Below, in pieces: positions 52,703-60,890 of a DNA stretch of 64,000 nucleotides. The translations under genes and the position numbers were made by a program. A model generated the notes under the pieces. It had not been told where the DNA came from and made no database searches. It saw only the letters and a list, made by a program, of their open reading frames with translations. The DNA comes from Vallitalea okinawensis (GTDB lineage Bacteria > Bacillota > Clostridia > Lachnospirales > PQDH01). Location: positions 124,001 to 188,000 of the forward strand of contig NZ_PQDH01000008.1 in the NCBI RefSeq assembly GCF_002964605.1. The letters run 5' to 3'. Position 1 is the first letter of the stretch. Each line of letters opens with the position of its first letter.

Positions 52703-53590
52703 ATGAAAAGTAAAATAACCCTAGCTTACTTATCCATTATTGCTACATGTACTATTTGGGGCTTGTCTTATTTAAGTTCAAAATATCTTTTAGATACTTT
52801 GCATCCTATGAGTTTAGCGTTTTATCGCTTTATTATTGCTATTATTATCATTCTGTTTATAAATATAATATTTAAAAATAACCTTAAGATACATAAAGCC
52901 GATTTACCTCGTTTTATTACATGTGGCATATTTGGAATTACCCTGTATTATACTTTTGAGAATTATGGTATTGAGCTAACATCTGCTTCAATTGCATCCA
53001 TTATAATTGCTACAATCCCAATTATATCCATGTTAACGAATTTATTAATTATGAAAAATAAAGTTACTCCTCGTATCATTGTCAGTGTCGTTTTATCCTT
53101 TATAGGTGTTACCCTAGTCATTGATAAAGGAGATCAAAGCAATGTATCTACACTTGGAATAGTTCTTATGATGTGTGCTGCCTTCTCATGGATTATTTTT
53201 AATTATTTAACAAAGCCACTATATAAGAAATACTCTGAATTAACCATTACGACCTATCAGATTATCTTTGGATCAGTAGCACTATTACCCTTTGCATTAT
53301 TCAACCAACCAGATTTTCATTCTTTTAGTGCCGTTATGTGGGGGAATCTATTTTTTCTAGGTATTTTCTGTTCAGCTGTTGGCTATTTCCTATACATCTT
53401 TGCTTTACAGAATTTGAATGTGACCCTAACAACCTTATTTGTAAACTGTATTCCCCTTGTTTCTGTCACAAGTTCTGTTATTCTTCTCAATGAGCACCTA
53501 TCAATCATGCAATTATTAGGTGGTATATGCATCATTATGGCAGTACTTATATCTACCATTAAGAAACAACCTCCTTTGCAAGTAAGCTAA
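52703..53590 (+). CDS. EamA/DMT-family transporter
   Basis: The 295-residue product has ten hydrophobic segments in two EamA repeats (about 8-140 and 150-288), with the family start CTIWGLSYLSSKYLLDTL and repeat-two start FSWIIFNYLTKPLYKKYSEL. DMT proteins of this group usually export amino acids or small metabolites; the substrate is unknown. AAGGAG lies before the ATG. It is divergent from the his operon, which gives no firm link. The short basic C-terminus is typical. Confidence 0.88.
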   Translation: MKSKITLAYLSIIATCTIWGLSYLSSKYLLDTLHPMSLAFYRFIIAIIIILFINIIFKNNLKIHKADLPRFITCGIFGITLYYTFENYGIELTSASIASIIIATIPIISMLTNLLIMKNKVTPRIIVSVVLSFIGVTLVIDKGDQSNVSTLGIVLMMCAAFSWIIFNYLTKPLYKKYSELTITTYQIIFGSVALLPFALFNQPDFHSFSAVMWGNLFFLGIFCSAVGYFLYIFALQNLNVTLTTLFVNCIPLVSVTSSVILLNEHLSIMQLLGGICIIMAVLISTIKKQPPLQVS

Positions 53591-53600
53591 GTATTTAAAA

Positions 53601-53630
53601 GAACACAGGACAATTTATTATCCTGTGTTC
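53601..53630 (-). terminator. Terminator between the DMT transporter and the histidine kinase gene
   Basis: A perfect 10-bp stem GAACACAGGA/TCCTGTGTTC with a 10-base loop lies between the two convergent genes. On the minus strand TTTTAAA follows, so it serves the kinase operon best. The plus-strand side (CTTCAAT) is U-poor but may still stop the transporter transcript. Confidence 0.8.
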
Positions 53631-53642
53631 CTTCAATATACA

Positions 53643-55061
53643 TTATATTTTAGAGTTTTCTTGTATAGCGCTAAAGGACATTTTAAAGATCGTACCTTGA
53701 TCAAATTGACTTTCTACTTGTATCCTTCCATTATGGGCTTCAACTAATCCTTTAACAATTGAAAGTCCTATACCAGCACCACCTGTTTTTCGACTTCTTG
53801 AACTGTCTGTCCGATAAAATCTTTTGAAAATAAAATCTAGCTGTTCTTTTCGCATCCCTATACCTGTATCCATGATTTCTACAACAACATCATCTTTTTC
53901 CTTATAGGCTTTAATCTCAACTCCACCTTGATCTGTATACTTTAAACTATTCATTAATAAGTTAATAAAAATTTGTTTTAACCGATTACTATCGCCAATC
54001 ATTACAAGGTTATCTTCAAGATTAATTTTCAAATATAAATCTTTTTCTTGATACATACTTTCAAAATTAACGCATATTGCTTTAATAATATCCTTCAAAT
54101 CAACCTTTGTTAGTTCTACATAAAATCCAGCTCTTTCAATCATAGCTAAATCATTTAAGTCATCTACAAGAGTTGTTAAGCGAATAATCTCGTCATAGCA
54201 ACGACTAAGACGTTCTGGAGATGGTTCCCAAATTTTATCGATTAAAGCCTCCATATGACTTCTTAAGACTGCTAAAGGGCTCCTCAACTCATGAGCTATA
54301 TCAACTGTCATTTGTTGCTGATAATTCTCTTGAATTTCTAGTTCATTGGCAAGTTCTTCTACATCTTTTGAAAGTTCCCTTAGTTCGAGTATATCAGTAT
54401 TAATAGAGCTAACTTGCTGGTATTCTTTTTTATAAATATTGGCCGTCTGTTTTTTTATACTCAGGATTGGATTTACTATTTTTTTGCTTATGATCTTACT
54501 TATAAATAATGTTGCAACTATTGCAGCAATGAATAGAAATACAAATATAACGTTCATTGTTACTAAAAAATGGCGATCTATCTCAGAAATATTATTTGAT
54601 AAAACACCAACTTTTGCTTGATACATAATGTCTGAAGAATCTATGCTATAAGACTTGTATACTAGATTTTCCTCATCCATAGGTATGAGAGGCAGTGCTC
54701 TCCTTGGTTTGGTTATAAGGAGCTGGTTAGCATCTTCTCCTTCTGGCGGAGCTGATATCATACCTTTCCGCATTGAAGCACTTTGATAAACTACCTCTTC
54801 TTCCAAAGTAACTGTCACAACCATCTGATAAGCATTAACTAATCGATTGAGTAGCTGAAACTCTTCCTGGGTTACTACTTGATCTTCGACAGTTTTTTCA
54901 ATCTGAGCAATGACTCTATCAATATCTTTATCTCTTGAATCATCGATATAGTTTTTAAAAATAAATTGAAAACTTAAATTTAGAAGCAATACAGTTACGC
55001 CTAATACAAGAATCGAAAAAGTAAGGATTTTAATATGAATAAAGCGGTTAAGAGGCTTCAT
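53643..55061 (-). CDS. Membrane sensor histidine kinase of a two-component system
   Basis: The 472-residue kinase has membrane helices near residues 12-35 and 163-190 around an extracytoplasmic sensor region of about 125 residues, a HAMP domain (about 190-240), a HisKA dimer domain with the phospho-His in VDIAHELRSPLAVLRSH, and an ATPase with NRLKQIFINLLMNSLKYTD, VVEIMDTGIGM and TGGAGIGLSIVKGL. The ATG is eight bases after GGAGG and overlaps the regulator gene by 14 bases. The signal is unknown. Confidence 0.94.
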   Translation of the reverse strand: MKPLNRFIHIKILTFSILVLGVTVLLLNLSFQFIFKNYIDDSRDKDIDRVIAQIEKTVEDQVVTQEEFQLLNRLVNAYQMVVTVTLEEEVVYQSASMRKGMISAPPEGEDANQLLITKPRRALPLIPMDEENLVYKSYSIDSSDIMYQAKVGVLSNNISEIDRHFLVTMNVIFVFLFIAAIVATLFISKIISKKIVNPILSIKKQTANIYKKEYQQVSSINTDILELRELSKDVEELANELEIQENYQQQMTVDIAHELRSPLAVLRSHMEALIDKIWEPSPERLSRCYDEIIRLTTLVDDLNDLAMIERAGFYVELTKVDLKDIIKAICVNFESMYQEKDLYLKINLEDNLVMIGDSNRLKQIFINLLMNSLKYTDQGGVEIKAYKEKDDVVVEIMDTGIGMRKEQLDFIFKRFYRTDSSRSRKTGGAGIGLSIVKGLVEAHNGRIQVESQFDQGTIFKMSFSAIQENSKI

Positions 55062-55752
55062 GGTTATTACCTCCAAATCGATAGCCAATACCATAAACTG
55101 TCATAATGTAGCATGGTTCAGATACATTGTCTTCGATTTTTTTCCTTAAGTTCTTAATGTGACTATCTATTGTCCGATTATATCCCGAAAACATATAACC
55201 AAAAGCCTGTTCTATAATTTGATCCCTAGTAAAAACATACTTTGAATTGCTGGCTAACACTAGCAAAATATCATATTCATTAGGTGTCAAAGTAATGAGT
55301 TGATTTTTTTTATAGACTTCACGTGTATCCTTATTAATGCGCAAATCACCATCATTATAATTGAGTATATGCTCACTTTTTTCAATACCTGAAACACGTT
55401 TGAAAATACTTTTAACCCTAAGTACTAATTCTCTTGGGCTAAAGGGCTTTGTCAAATAATCATCTGCACCAAGTTCAAATCCACTTATGCGACTTTCTTC
55501 ATGGACTTTTGCTGTTAACATTAGTATGGGAACATTTGATACTTCCCTAATTGACTTACATATGTCTTCACCAGATAAATCTGGCAACATTAAATCTAAA
55601 ATAATAAAATCCGGTTTCACTTCACTAAAAAGTAATAAGCCTTGCTTTCCGTTGGCTGCTGTAAAAACATCAAATCCTTCTTTTTGCAAATAAGCTTGGA
55701 CAACTTCTAATAAACCAAACTCATCATCTATTACTAATATTTTTTTAGACAT
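55048..55752 (-). CDS. OmpR/PhoB-family response regulator
   Basis: The 234-residue regulator has a receiver domain with acidic residues in ILVIDDEFGLLEV, the phospho-Asp in DFIILDLMLPDLSG near residue 52, and LTKPFSPRELVLRV. The C-terminal winged helix has LTPNEYDILLVLASNSKYVF and YNRTIDSHIKNLRKKIED. GGAG stands before the ATG at 55752; I reject the longer frame. It is the partner of the overlapping kinase gene. Target genes cannot be inferred. Confidence 0.95.
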   Translation of the reverse strand: MSKKILVIDDEFGLLEVVQAYLQKEGFDVFTAANGKQGLLLFSEVKPDFIILDLMLPDLSGEDICKSIREVSNVPILMLTAKVHEESRISGFELGADDYLTKPFSPRELVLRVKSIFKRVSGIEKSEHILNYNDGDLRINKDTREVYKKNQLITLTPNEYDILLVLASNSKYVFTRDQIIEQAFGYMFSGYNRTIDSHIKNLRKKIEDNVSEPCYIMTVYGIGYRFGGNNHEAS

Positions 55753-55922
55753 AACGCCACTCCTTTTGAACACAATAATAATTATAAAATAATTAGATTT
55801 ATAAGAATATCTCATATTGTATAGAATTTCTATGTATCGATTGATGGTTACACTTTCCTATTCTTATATTATACCTTATTATTATGTAGAAAATATGAAG
55901 AATCCACATAGAAAGTGACAAA

Positions 55923-55944
55923 AAAAGTGACTAGCGTCACTTTT
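55923..55944 (-). terminator. Possible terminator upstream of the response regulator gene
   Basis: AAAAGTGAC and GTCACTTTT form a 9-bp stem with the loop TAGC. Seven T residues are present at and after the stem on the minus strand. An alternative pairing uses a second GAAAGTGAC copy nearby. It could be a back-up terminator for rpmF read-through. Confidence 0.55.
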
Positions 55945-55955
55945 CAAGAATGTGC

Positions 55956-56059
55956 AGGAAAGTACAATTCCTTGCTTGATCATTTCGCGTAACGAAATCT
56001 ATCAAATCTAATGAGGTTCTATGCCTCAGAGCTTTTATAAACAAGAAGTAAACTTTCCT
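55956..56059. repeat. Branched inverted-repeat element, possible structured RNA or intergenic repeat
   Basis: Outer arms AGGAAAGT (55956-55963) and ACTTTCCT (56052-56059) are followed inside by CTTG and CAAG pairings. Two inner hairpins are visible: TGAT-ATTTCG closing with CGAAAT-ATCA, and TGAGG with CCTCA. Together they could form a three-way-junction fold. No known family is recognised. Confidence 0.45.
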
Positions 56060-56068
56060 ATTCCAAAA

Positions 56069-56100
56069 TAAAAAATGAGACATGTTATTCATGTCTCATT
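56069..56100 (-). terminator. Intrinsic terminator of rpmF
   Basis: An 11-bp perfect stem AATGAGACATG/CATGTCTCATT with a five-base loop is followed on the minus strand by TTTTTATTTT. It starts nine bases after the rpmF stop codon and is the strongest terminator in this area. Confidence 0.92.
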
Positions 56101-56108
56101 ACTTGCTA

Positions 56109-56288
56109 TTAGTCTTCTACTTTAACTACTTCTCTTTTATTGTATGTTCCACATGATTTACATGCTCTGTGTGACATCATTAATTCACCACATTTGCTAC
56201 ACTCAACTAAGTTAGGAGCAGTTAATTTCCAATTAGCTTTTCTACTATTTCTTCTTGCTTTAGAAATTTTTCTTTTTGGTACTGCCAT
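56109..56288 (-). CDS. rpmF: 50S ribosomal protein L32
   Basis: The 59-residue protein begins MAVPKRKISKARRNSRKANW, the L32 signature, and has a zinc-binding four-cysteine pattern: CSKCGELM followed by CKSCGTYN. It is a structural protein of the large ribosomal subunit. A GGAGG site lies before the ATG. It follows the YceD/DUF177 gene by 56 bases, a nearly universal pairing, and ends at a strong terminator. Confidence 0.98.
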   Translation of the reverse strand: MAVPKRKISKARRNSRKANWKLTAPNLVECSKCGELMMSHRACKSCGTYNKREVVKVED

Positions 56289-56344
56289 TTCTACACCTCC
56301 TTATACACTGATGACAAGCTTGCCTTATATAAGGTATCTATTGC

Positions 56345-56851
56345 TTAAATTAAGTCTTTAAGAACAGATAGTCTTGGATCAACATCTGTTGCAGTACAAC
56401 TACAACTTTTCTTATTTAAATTAATACCACAACTGTTGCACAATCCTTTACATTCTTCATCACAAAGAACATTTACAGGAATGCTTATTTGTAGTTCTTC
56501 AAGTACTACACTTGTCAAATCAACCAAATTTCCTTCGATAATTTGGATGTCATCCTCTTCAAAAGTCTCAATGTTATGTGCACTAAACCTTTGAGTAAAA
56601 TCAATGGTAATTGGATATTCAACAAATTCGGTACAACGACCACACTGCAACTGAATGATGGTTTTAATACATCCTTTAAATTGAATAATTTGATTTCCAA
56701 CGTTGGTAAATGTACCAACAAGATCAATTGGTTTTAACAGTTTATAATGATTTTTCCCATATCGAATATGGGTCATTTTATCATCTATCGCTTTTATATC
56801 GAGAGATGCGGTTTCATCTGATAAAACACTACTGATATTAAATTTAAACAT
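56345..56851 (-). CDS. YceD/DUF177-family protein (23S rRNA accumulation protein family)
   Basis: The 168-residue product is a DUF177 member, a family always found next to rpmF; YceD has been linked to 23S rRNA accumulation and plastid ribosome biogenesis. Cysteines cluster in LQCGRCTEFVEYPI near residue 80 and in the C-terminal CDEECKGLCNSCGINLN followed by SCSC, suggesting metal binding. I start at the ATG 56851 because it begins the conserved FKFNISSVL; the upstream extension is unsupported. The ribosome site AAGGGTG is moderate. Confidence 0.9.
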   Translation of the reverse strand: MFKFNISSVLSDETASLDIKAIDDKMTHIRYGKNHYKLLKPIDLVGTFTNVGNQIIQFKGCIKTIIQLQCGRCTEFVEYPITIDFTQRFSAHNIETFEEDDIQIIEGNLVDLTSVVLEELQISIPVNVLCDEECKGLCNSCGINLNKKSCSCTATDVDPRLSVLKDLI

Positions 56852-57009
56852 ACTTATACACACCCTTAAGACCACTATAATATTATACATATAGCCTTAA
56901 CATTTGTCAACAAATTATTTATTGGTTTTCAAGCTTTTTCTAGGGCATTAAATTGTAATCATTAACACATTTTCTAGAAGTGCATGAAAGTTTGGTAAGG
57001 ATAGATAAT

Positions 57010-57039
57010 AAGAGACTGTGAAGCAACTTCCTCACAGTC
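57010..57039 (-). terminator. Terminator of the pta-ackA operon
   Basis: GACTGTGA and TCACAGTC form an 8-bp stem with a 10-base loop that ends 19 bases after the ackA stop. It is followed on the minus strand by TCTTATTAT, a moderate U-rich tail. Confidence 0.7.
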
Positions 57040-57057
57040 CTTTATCTCGTCTTATGA

Positions 57058-58254
57058 TTAAAGTTTAACTATTTCTTTTGTATCTCTAGCAATCATTAAT
57101 TCTTCGTTAGTTGGTACACATAGTGCAGCAACTTTAGAATCTGCTGTAGAGAATACACGCTCTTTACTTCTAAATTTGTTAGCTTCTTTATCCACTTTTA
57201 AGCCTAAGAACTCAAGGTATTCACAGATTTCTTGACGAACTAATGGATTATTTTCACCTAAACCAGCTGTAAATACTATAGCATCTAAACCATTCATTGC
57301 AGCAGCATATGCACCTGCATATTTAGCTACTCTGTAGTTACATACATCGTTAGCTCTCTGTGCATCTTTATCTCCTTCAGCTACACCATCTTCAATAGCT
57401 CTGAAGTCACTAGAGATTTCAGAAACACCAAGTACACCAGATTTTTTATTAAGTACATTCATCATTTCATCAATGGATATACCTTCTTTATCCATAATGA
57501 ATTGAATGATAGCAGGATCAATATCACCACTTCTAGTACCCATAATTAAACCTTCTAATGGAGTTAAGCCCATAGATGTATCTACAGATTTACCACCATC
57601 AACAGCACAACAAGATGCACCATTACCTAAATGACATACAACGATTTTTAACTCTTCAACAGGTTTACCTAAAATCTCAGCTGTTCTTGCAGAAACATAT
57701 CTATGGGATGTACCATGGAATCCATAGCGGCGAACACCGTATTTATTATAGTATTCGAATGGTAAACCATAAAGATAAGCTTTTTGAGGCATTGATTGAT
57801 GGAAAGCTGTATCAAAAACAGCCACCATTGGTACGTTAGGTAATAATTCTTTACATGCATTAATACCAATTAAGTTTGCTGGATTATGAAGTGGTGCTAA
57901 GTCAGCACAGTCTTCAATTGCTTGAATAACTTCATCATTAATTAGAACAGAACTTTTGAATTTTTCTCCACCATGCACAACACGATGACCTACAGCTTGA
58001 ATTTCGCTCATATCTTTAATAACACCATAATCATCACTTGTTAATGCAGCGATTACCATTTCGATAGCTTTTTGATGGTCTGGCATTGGCTCTTCGATAA
58101 TTATCTTATCGCCACCCTCTGGTTTATGCTTTAAGCGTGAACCTTCAATTGCGATCATTTCTGCAATACCATCTGCTAAGACAGATTCATCTGTCATGTC
58201 AATTAATTGATACTTTAATGAAGAACTACCACAGTTAATAACTAATGTTTTCAA
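57058..58254 (-). CDS. ackA: Acetate kinase
   Basis: AckA converts acetyl phosphate and ADP to acetate and ATP, the energy-yielding end of acetate fermentation. The 398-residue ASKHA enzyme has the N-terminal [13 protein letters not shown], the [10 protein letters not shown] catalytic Asp region, [23 protein letters not shown] and [13 protein letters not shown]. Start is TTG six bases after GGAGGAGAG. It lies 87 bases downstream of pta in one operon. Length and motifs are normal. Confidence 0.98.
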   Translation of the reverse strand: MKTLVINCGSSSLKYQLIDMTDESVLADGIAEMIAIEGSRLKHKPEGGDKIIIEEPMPDHQKAIEMVIAALTSDDYGVIKDMSEIQAVGHRVVHGGEKFKSSVLINDEVIQAIEDCADLAPLHNPANLIGINACKELLPNVPMVAVFDTAFHQSMPQKAYLYGLPFEYYNKYGVRRYGFHGTSHRYVSARTAEILGKPVEELKIVVCHLGNGASCCAVDGGKSVDTSMGLTPLEGLIMGTRSGDIDPAIIQFIMDKEGISIDEMMNVLNKKSGVLGVSEISSDFRAIEDGVAEGDKDAQRANDVCNYRVAKYAGAYAAAMNGLDAIVFTAGLGENNPLVRQEICEYLEFLGLKVDKEANKFRSKERVFSTADSKVAALCVPTNEELMIARDTKEIVKL

Positions 58255-58341
58255 TATATTCTCTCCTCCGTACTTGTTTTAGGCATATATATGCCATGTT
58301 GAATAGTTTATAAAGTGCCTTCGCACTATGGTTATTAAAAA

Positions 58342-59334
58342 TTATTGATTATCTGCCTGTACAGCAGTAATCGCTACAACGCCAACGATGTCATCAGCAC
58401 TACAACCTCTTGATAAATCATTAACAGGTTTAGCAATACCTTGAGTAACGGGACCATAAGCTTCAGCTTTTGCTAGTCTTTGAGTTAATTTATATCCAAT
58501 ATTACCTGCATCTAAATCAGGGAAAATTAAAACGTTAGCTTTACCAGCTACGCTACTATCTGGAGCTTTAGAAGCACCAACTTTCGGTACTATAGCTGCA
58601 TCTAATTGGAATTCACCATCTAATTTTAAATCTGGTGCTAATTCTTTTGCAATATTTGTAGCATTAACAACTTTATCAACGTCTGGATGAGAAGCGCTAC
58701 CTTTAGTTGAAAAGGATAACATACCAACTACTGGTTCTTCACCTACAAGCTGTTCAAATGACTTTGATGAGTTAATAGCTATATGTGCTAATTCCTCAGC
58801 ATTTGGACTAGGATTTAATCCTGCATCAGAGAAGATAAATTTACCCTCTGCACCATATTCACAGTCAGGTACAACCATCACAAAGAATGATGAAACTAAT
58901 TTAACACCTGGAGCTGTTTTTAAAATTTGTAAAGACGGTCTTAAAACATTAGCTGTAGAATTACAAGCACCAGCAACCATACCATCTGCAATACCTTTTT
59001 TAACCATCATGACACCAAAGTAAAGCGGATCTTTTAATAAATCAGTTGCCTTTTCTTTATCTACACCTTTGTGTTTTCTTAATTCAACTAGAGTCTCAAC
59101 AAAACTGTCGAAGTCATCATAGTTTTCTGGATCAAGGATAGTAGCTTTAGAAATATCTAACCCCTCAGCTATTTCCATTACTTTACCTTCTGATCCAACT
59201 AAAATTACATTTGCAATTTGCTCTTTCAAAATTTTATCTGCTGCTTCAACAGTTCTTCTGTCATAAGCCTCCGGTAAAACTATTGTTTTTTTAGAAGCTT
59301 TCGCTCTAGCTTTAATGCTCTCTAAAAAGTTCAC
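58342..59334 (-). CDS. pta: Phosphate acetyltransferase
   Basis: Pta makes acetyl phosphate from acetyl-CoA and feeds AckA. The 330-residue enzyme is the short class without the N-terminal regulatory domain. Segments typical of the family are TIVLPEAYDRRTVEAADKIL, AGACNSTANVLRP, SDAGLNPSPNAEELAHIA, FPDLDAGNIGYKLTQRL and GPVTQGIAKPVNDLSRG. I place the start at GTG 59334, which gives the standard VNFLESIKARA beginning and length. Further upstream ATGs give an unconserved extension. Its promoter carries a palindrome that could be an operator. Confidence 0.96.
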   Translation of the reverse strand: MNFLESIKARAKASKKTIVLPEAYDRRTVEAADKILKEQIANVILVGSEGKVMEIAEGLDISKATILDPENYDDFDSFVETLVELRKHKGVDKEKATDLLKDPLYFGVMMVKKGIADGMVAGACNSTANVLRPSLQILKTAPGVKLVSSFFVMVVPDCEYGAEGKFIFSDAGLNPSPNAEELAHIAINSSKSFEQLVGEEPVVGMLSFSTKGSASHPDVDKVVNATNIAKELAPDLKLDGEFQLDAAIVPKVGASKAPDSSVAGKANVLIFPDLDAGNIGYKLTQRLAKAEAYGPVTQGIAKPVNDLSRGCSADDIVGVVAITAVQADNQ

Positions 59335-59394
59335 TTTAAATATTTCCCCTTTCAACATGCTGAAATATACATAATTTCTCCAACCAATAATTTT

Positions 59395-59423
59395 ATTATA
59401 AACAAAATGTTCATTGTATACAA
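59395..59423 (-). promoter_or_regulatory. Sigma-A promoter of pta-ackA with overlapping palindrome
   Basis: TTGTAT (59423-59418) and perfect TATAAT (59400-59395) are spaced by 17 bases. The -35 lies inside ATTGTATACAAT (59413-59424), a perfect 12-bp palindrome, suggesting that a dimeric regulator may compete with RNA polymerase. No regulator can be named. Confidence 0.65.
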
Positions 59424-59587
59424 TACCCAATAGATAAAATGATTAATTTTTTTTGTTTTATCGATAGAATAATTTAAGGTTTAAGGTTATAATATAAAAG
59501 AAATACATAGGCTTTATAATTCCTTTAAAATTAATATAAAAAATTTTAATTTGACAAATACATACTAAACTACTCGAGGTGCAATAG

Positions 59588-60847
59588 ATGAAAATAGTTG
59601 GTTTAATTACAGAATATAACCCTTTTCACAACGGACATTTATATCATTTAAATAAATCAAAAGAAGTAACAGGAGCAACATATAGTATCGCAGTTATGAG
59701 TGGTAACTTTGTTCAAAGAGGTTGTCCTGCTTATGTTAACAAATGGGTTCGTACGCGTATGGCTCTTGAATCTGGGGTGGATATGGTTATAGAAATACCT
59801 ACTTATTATTCCACTGCAAGTGCAGAATTATTTGCTATGGGATCTATTAGTTTATTGAACGCGACAGGTATTGTCGATTATGTATGCTTTGGAAGCGAAG
59901 CTGGTGAAATCGACTTCATCAATCATGTTGCAACAATTTTAGCTAATGAGTCAGAAAACTATCAAAAGGTTCTCAAAAAACACTTACATTCAGGTGATAG
60001 CTTTGCAGTAAGTCGTACAAAATCACTTTATCAGATCATGCAATTAACTTATGAAATGGAATACTCCTTTGATGATTTTAAAAATCTATTATCTGCTCCC
60101 AATAATATTTTAGGTATTGAGTATATCAAATGGCTTAAAAGATTGAATAGTAACATTAAAGCCGCAACAATTCAGAGAGTGTCTACTGGTTATCATGATC
60201 AAAGTGTAGCTTCTGATATTGCTTCTGCTTCTGGGATTCGTGAGGCATTAAATAACAACAGTCTTCTAGAAGATATTCGTCATACTATGCCAGATCCTAC
60301 CTACCGCCAACTTATAACCGCTTTTGAGGAAGGGTTATGTCCTATTACTTTTGATGATTATTCCACAGCTCTACACTATGCCATAAGTCTATTAGGACCA
60401 GATCGCATGAAGGATATATTTGAAATATCTGAGGGTCTAGAGAATCGAATTTACAAACACAGTCATAGTCAATTTCTTATATCCGATTTACTAAAAGGAC
60501 TGAGTACTAGACGTTATACCAATGCTCGCTTAAATAGAGTATTGCTCAATACTCTATTAGGGATAACAAATGAAAGATTCAATTACTTCCGCTCATTGGG
60601 TGGGCCTCAATACCTAAAAATTTTAGGTATTCGCAAAGAGAGTGATCTTTTATTTAAGATGCTAAAAGAAAAAGCCAAACTCCCTTTGATCACTAATATG
60701 GGTCGTTCTATTGCCAAACTACCTTTCCCTGCTCAAGAAATGCTAAAAGATGAAATTACTTTTAGTGATATATACACCTTAGGTTATAGGAATAAAAAAT
60801 ATGTTACAAAAGAATCGGAATTTAAGCACCCATTTATCGTTGTATAA
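59588..60847 (+). CDS. tmcAL: tRNA(Met) cytidine acetate ligase TmcAL (YlbM)
   Basis: TmcAL uses ATP and acetate to form N4-acetylcytidine at the wobble position of elongator tRNA-Met. The 419-residue protein starts with the nucleotidyltransferase motif LITEYNPFHNGHLYHL, continues with VMSGNFVQRGCPAYVNKW and has FGSEAGEIDF near residue 98. GAGGTG lies six bases before the ATG. It is divergent from pta-ackA, whose product acetate is its substrate. That proximity is common in Clostridia and may only reflect conserved gene order. Confidence 0.95.
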   Translation: MKIVGLITEYNPFHNGHLYHLNKSKEVTGATYSIAVMSGNFVQRGCPAYVNKWVRTRMALESGVDMVIEIPTYYSTASAELFAMGSISLLNATGIVDYVCFGSEAGEIDFINHVATILANESENYQKVLKKHLHSGDSFAVSRTKSLYQIMQLTYEMEYSFDDFKNLLSAPNNILGIEYIKWLKRLNSNIKAATIQRVSTGYHDQSVASDIASASGIREALNNNSLLEDIRHTMPDPTYRQLITAFEEGLCPITFDDYSTALHYAISLLGPDRMKDIFEISEGLENRIYKHSHSQFLISDLLKGLSTRRYTNARLNRVLLNTLLGITNERFNYFRSLGGPQYLKILGIRKESDLLFKMLKEKAKLPLITNMGRSIAKLPFPAQEMLKDEITFSDIYTLGYRNKKYVTKESEFKHPFIVV

Positions 60848-60865
60848 TGGCATTCGTTAATTGAT

Positions 60866-60890
60866 AAAAGCACCCGACAAGGTGCTTTTT
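60866..60890 (+). terminator. Terminator between tmcAL and ylbJ
   Basis: AAAAGCACC and GGTGCTTTT form a 9-bp stem with the loop CGACAA, with T residues on the plus side, and lie 19 bases after the tmcAL stop. It overlaps the last bases of the convergent ylbJ gene, so it may act in both directions. Confidence 0.85.

Larger units (their letters stand above)
55753..56108. other. Intergenic region between rpmF and the response regulator gene
   Basis: No gene is seen in 356 bases. It contains the promoter region of the two-component operon, a hairpin with T-run at 55923-55944, the branched inverted-repeat element at 55956-56059, and the rpmF terminator. Confidence 0.55.

Noticed and set aside
53643-55752. 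Two-component pair as a regulator of the his operon or the DMT transporter
   Set aside because: Only proximity supports it; there is no shared promoter motif and the orientation gives no link.
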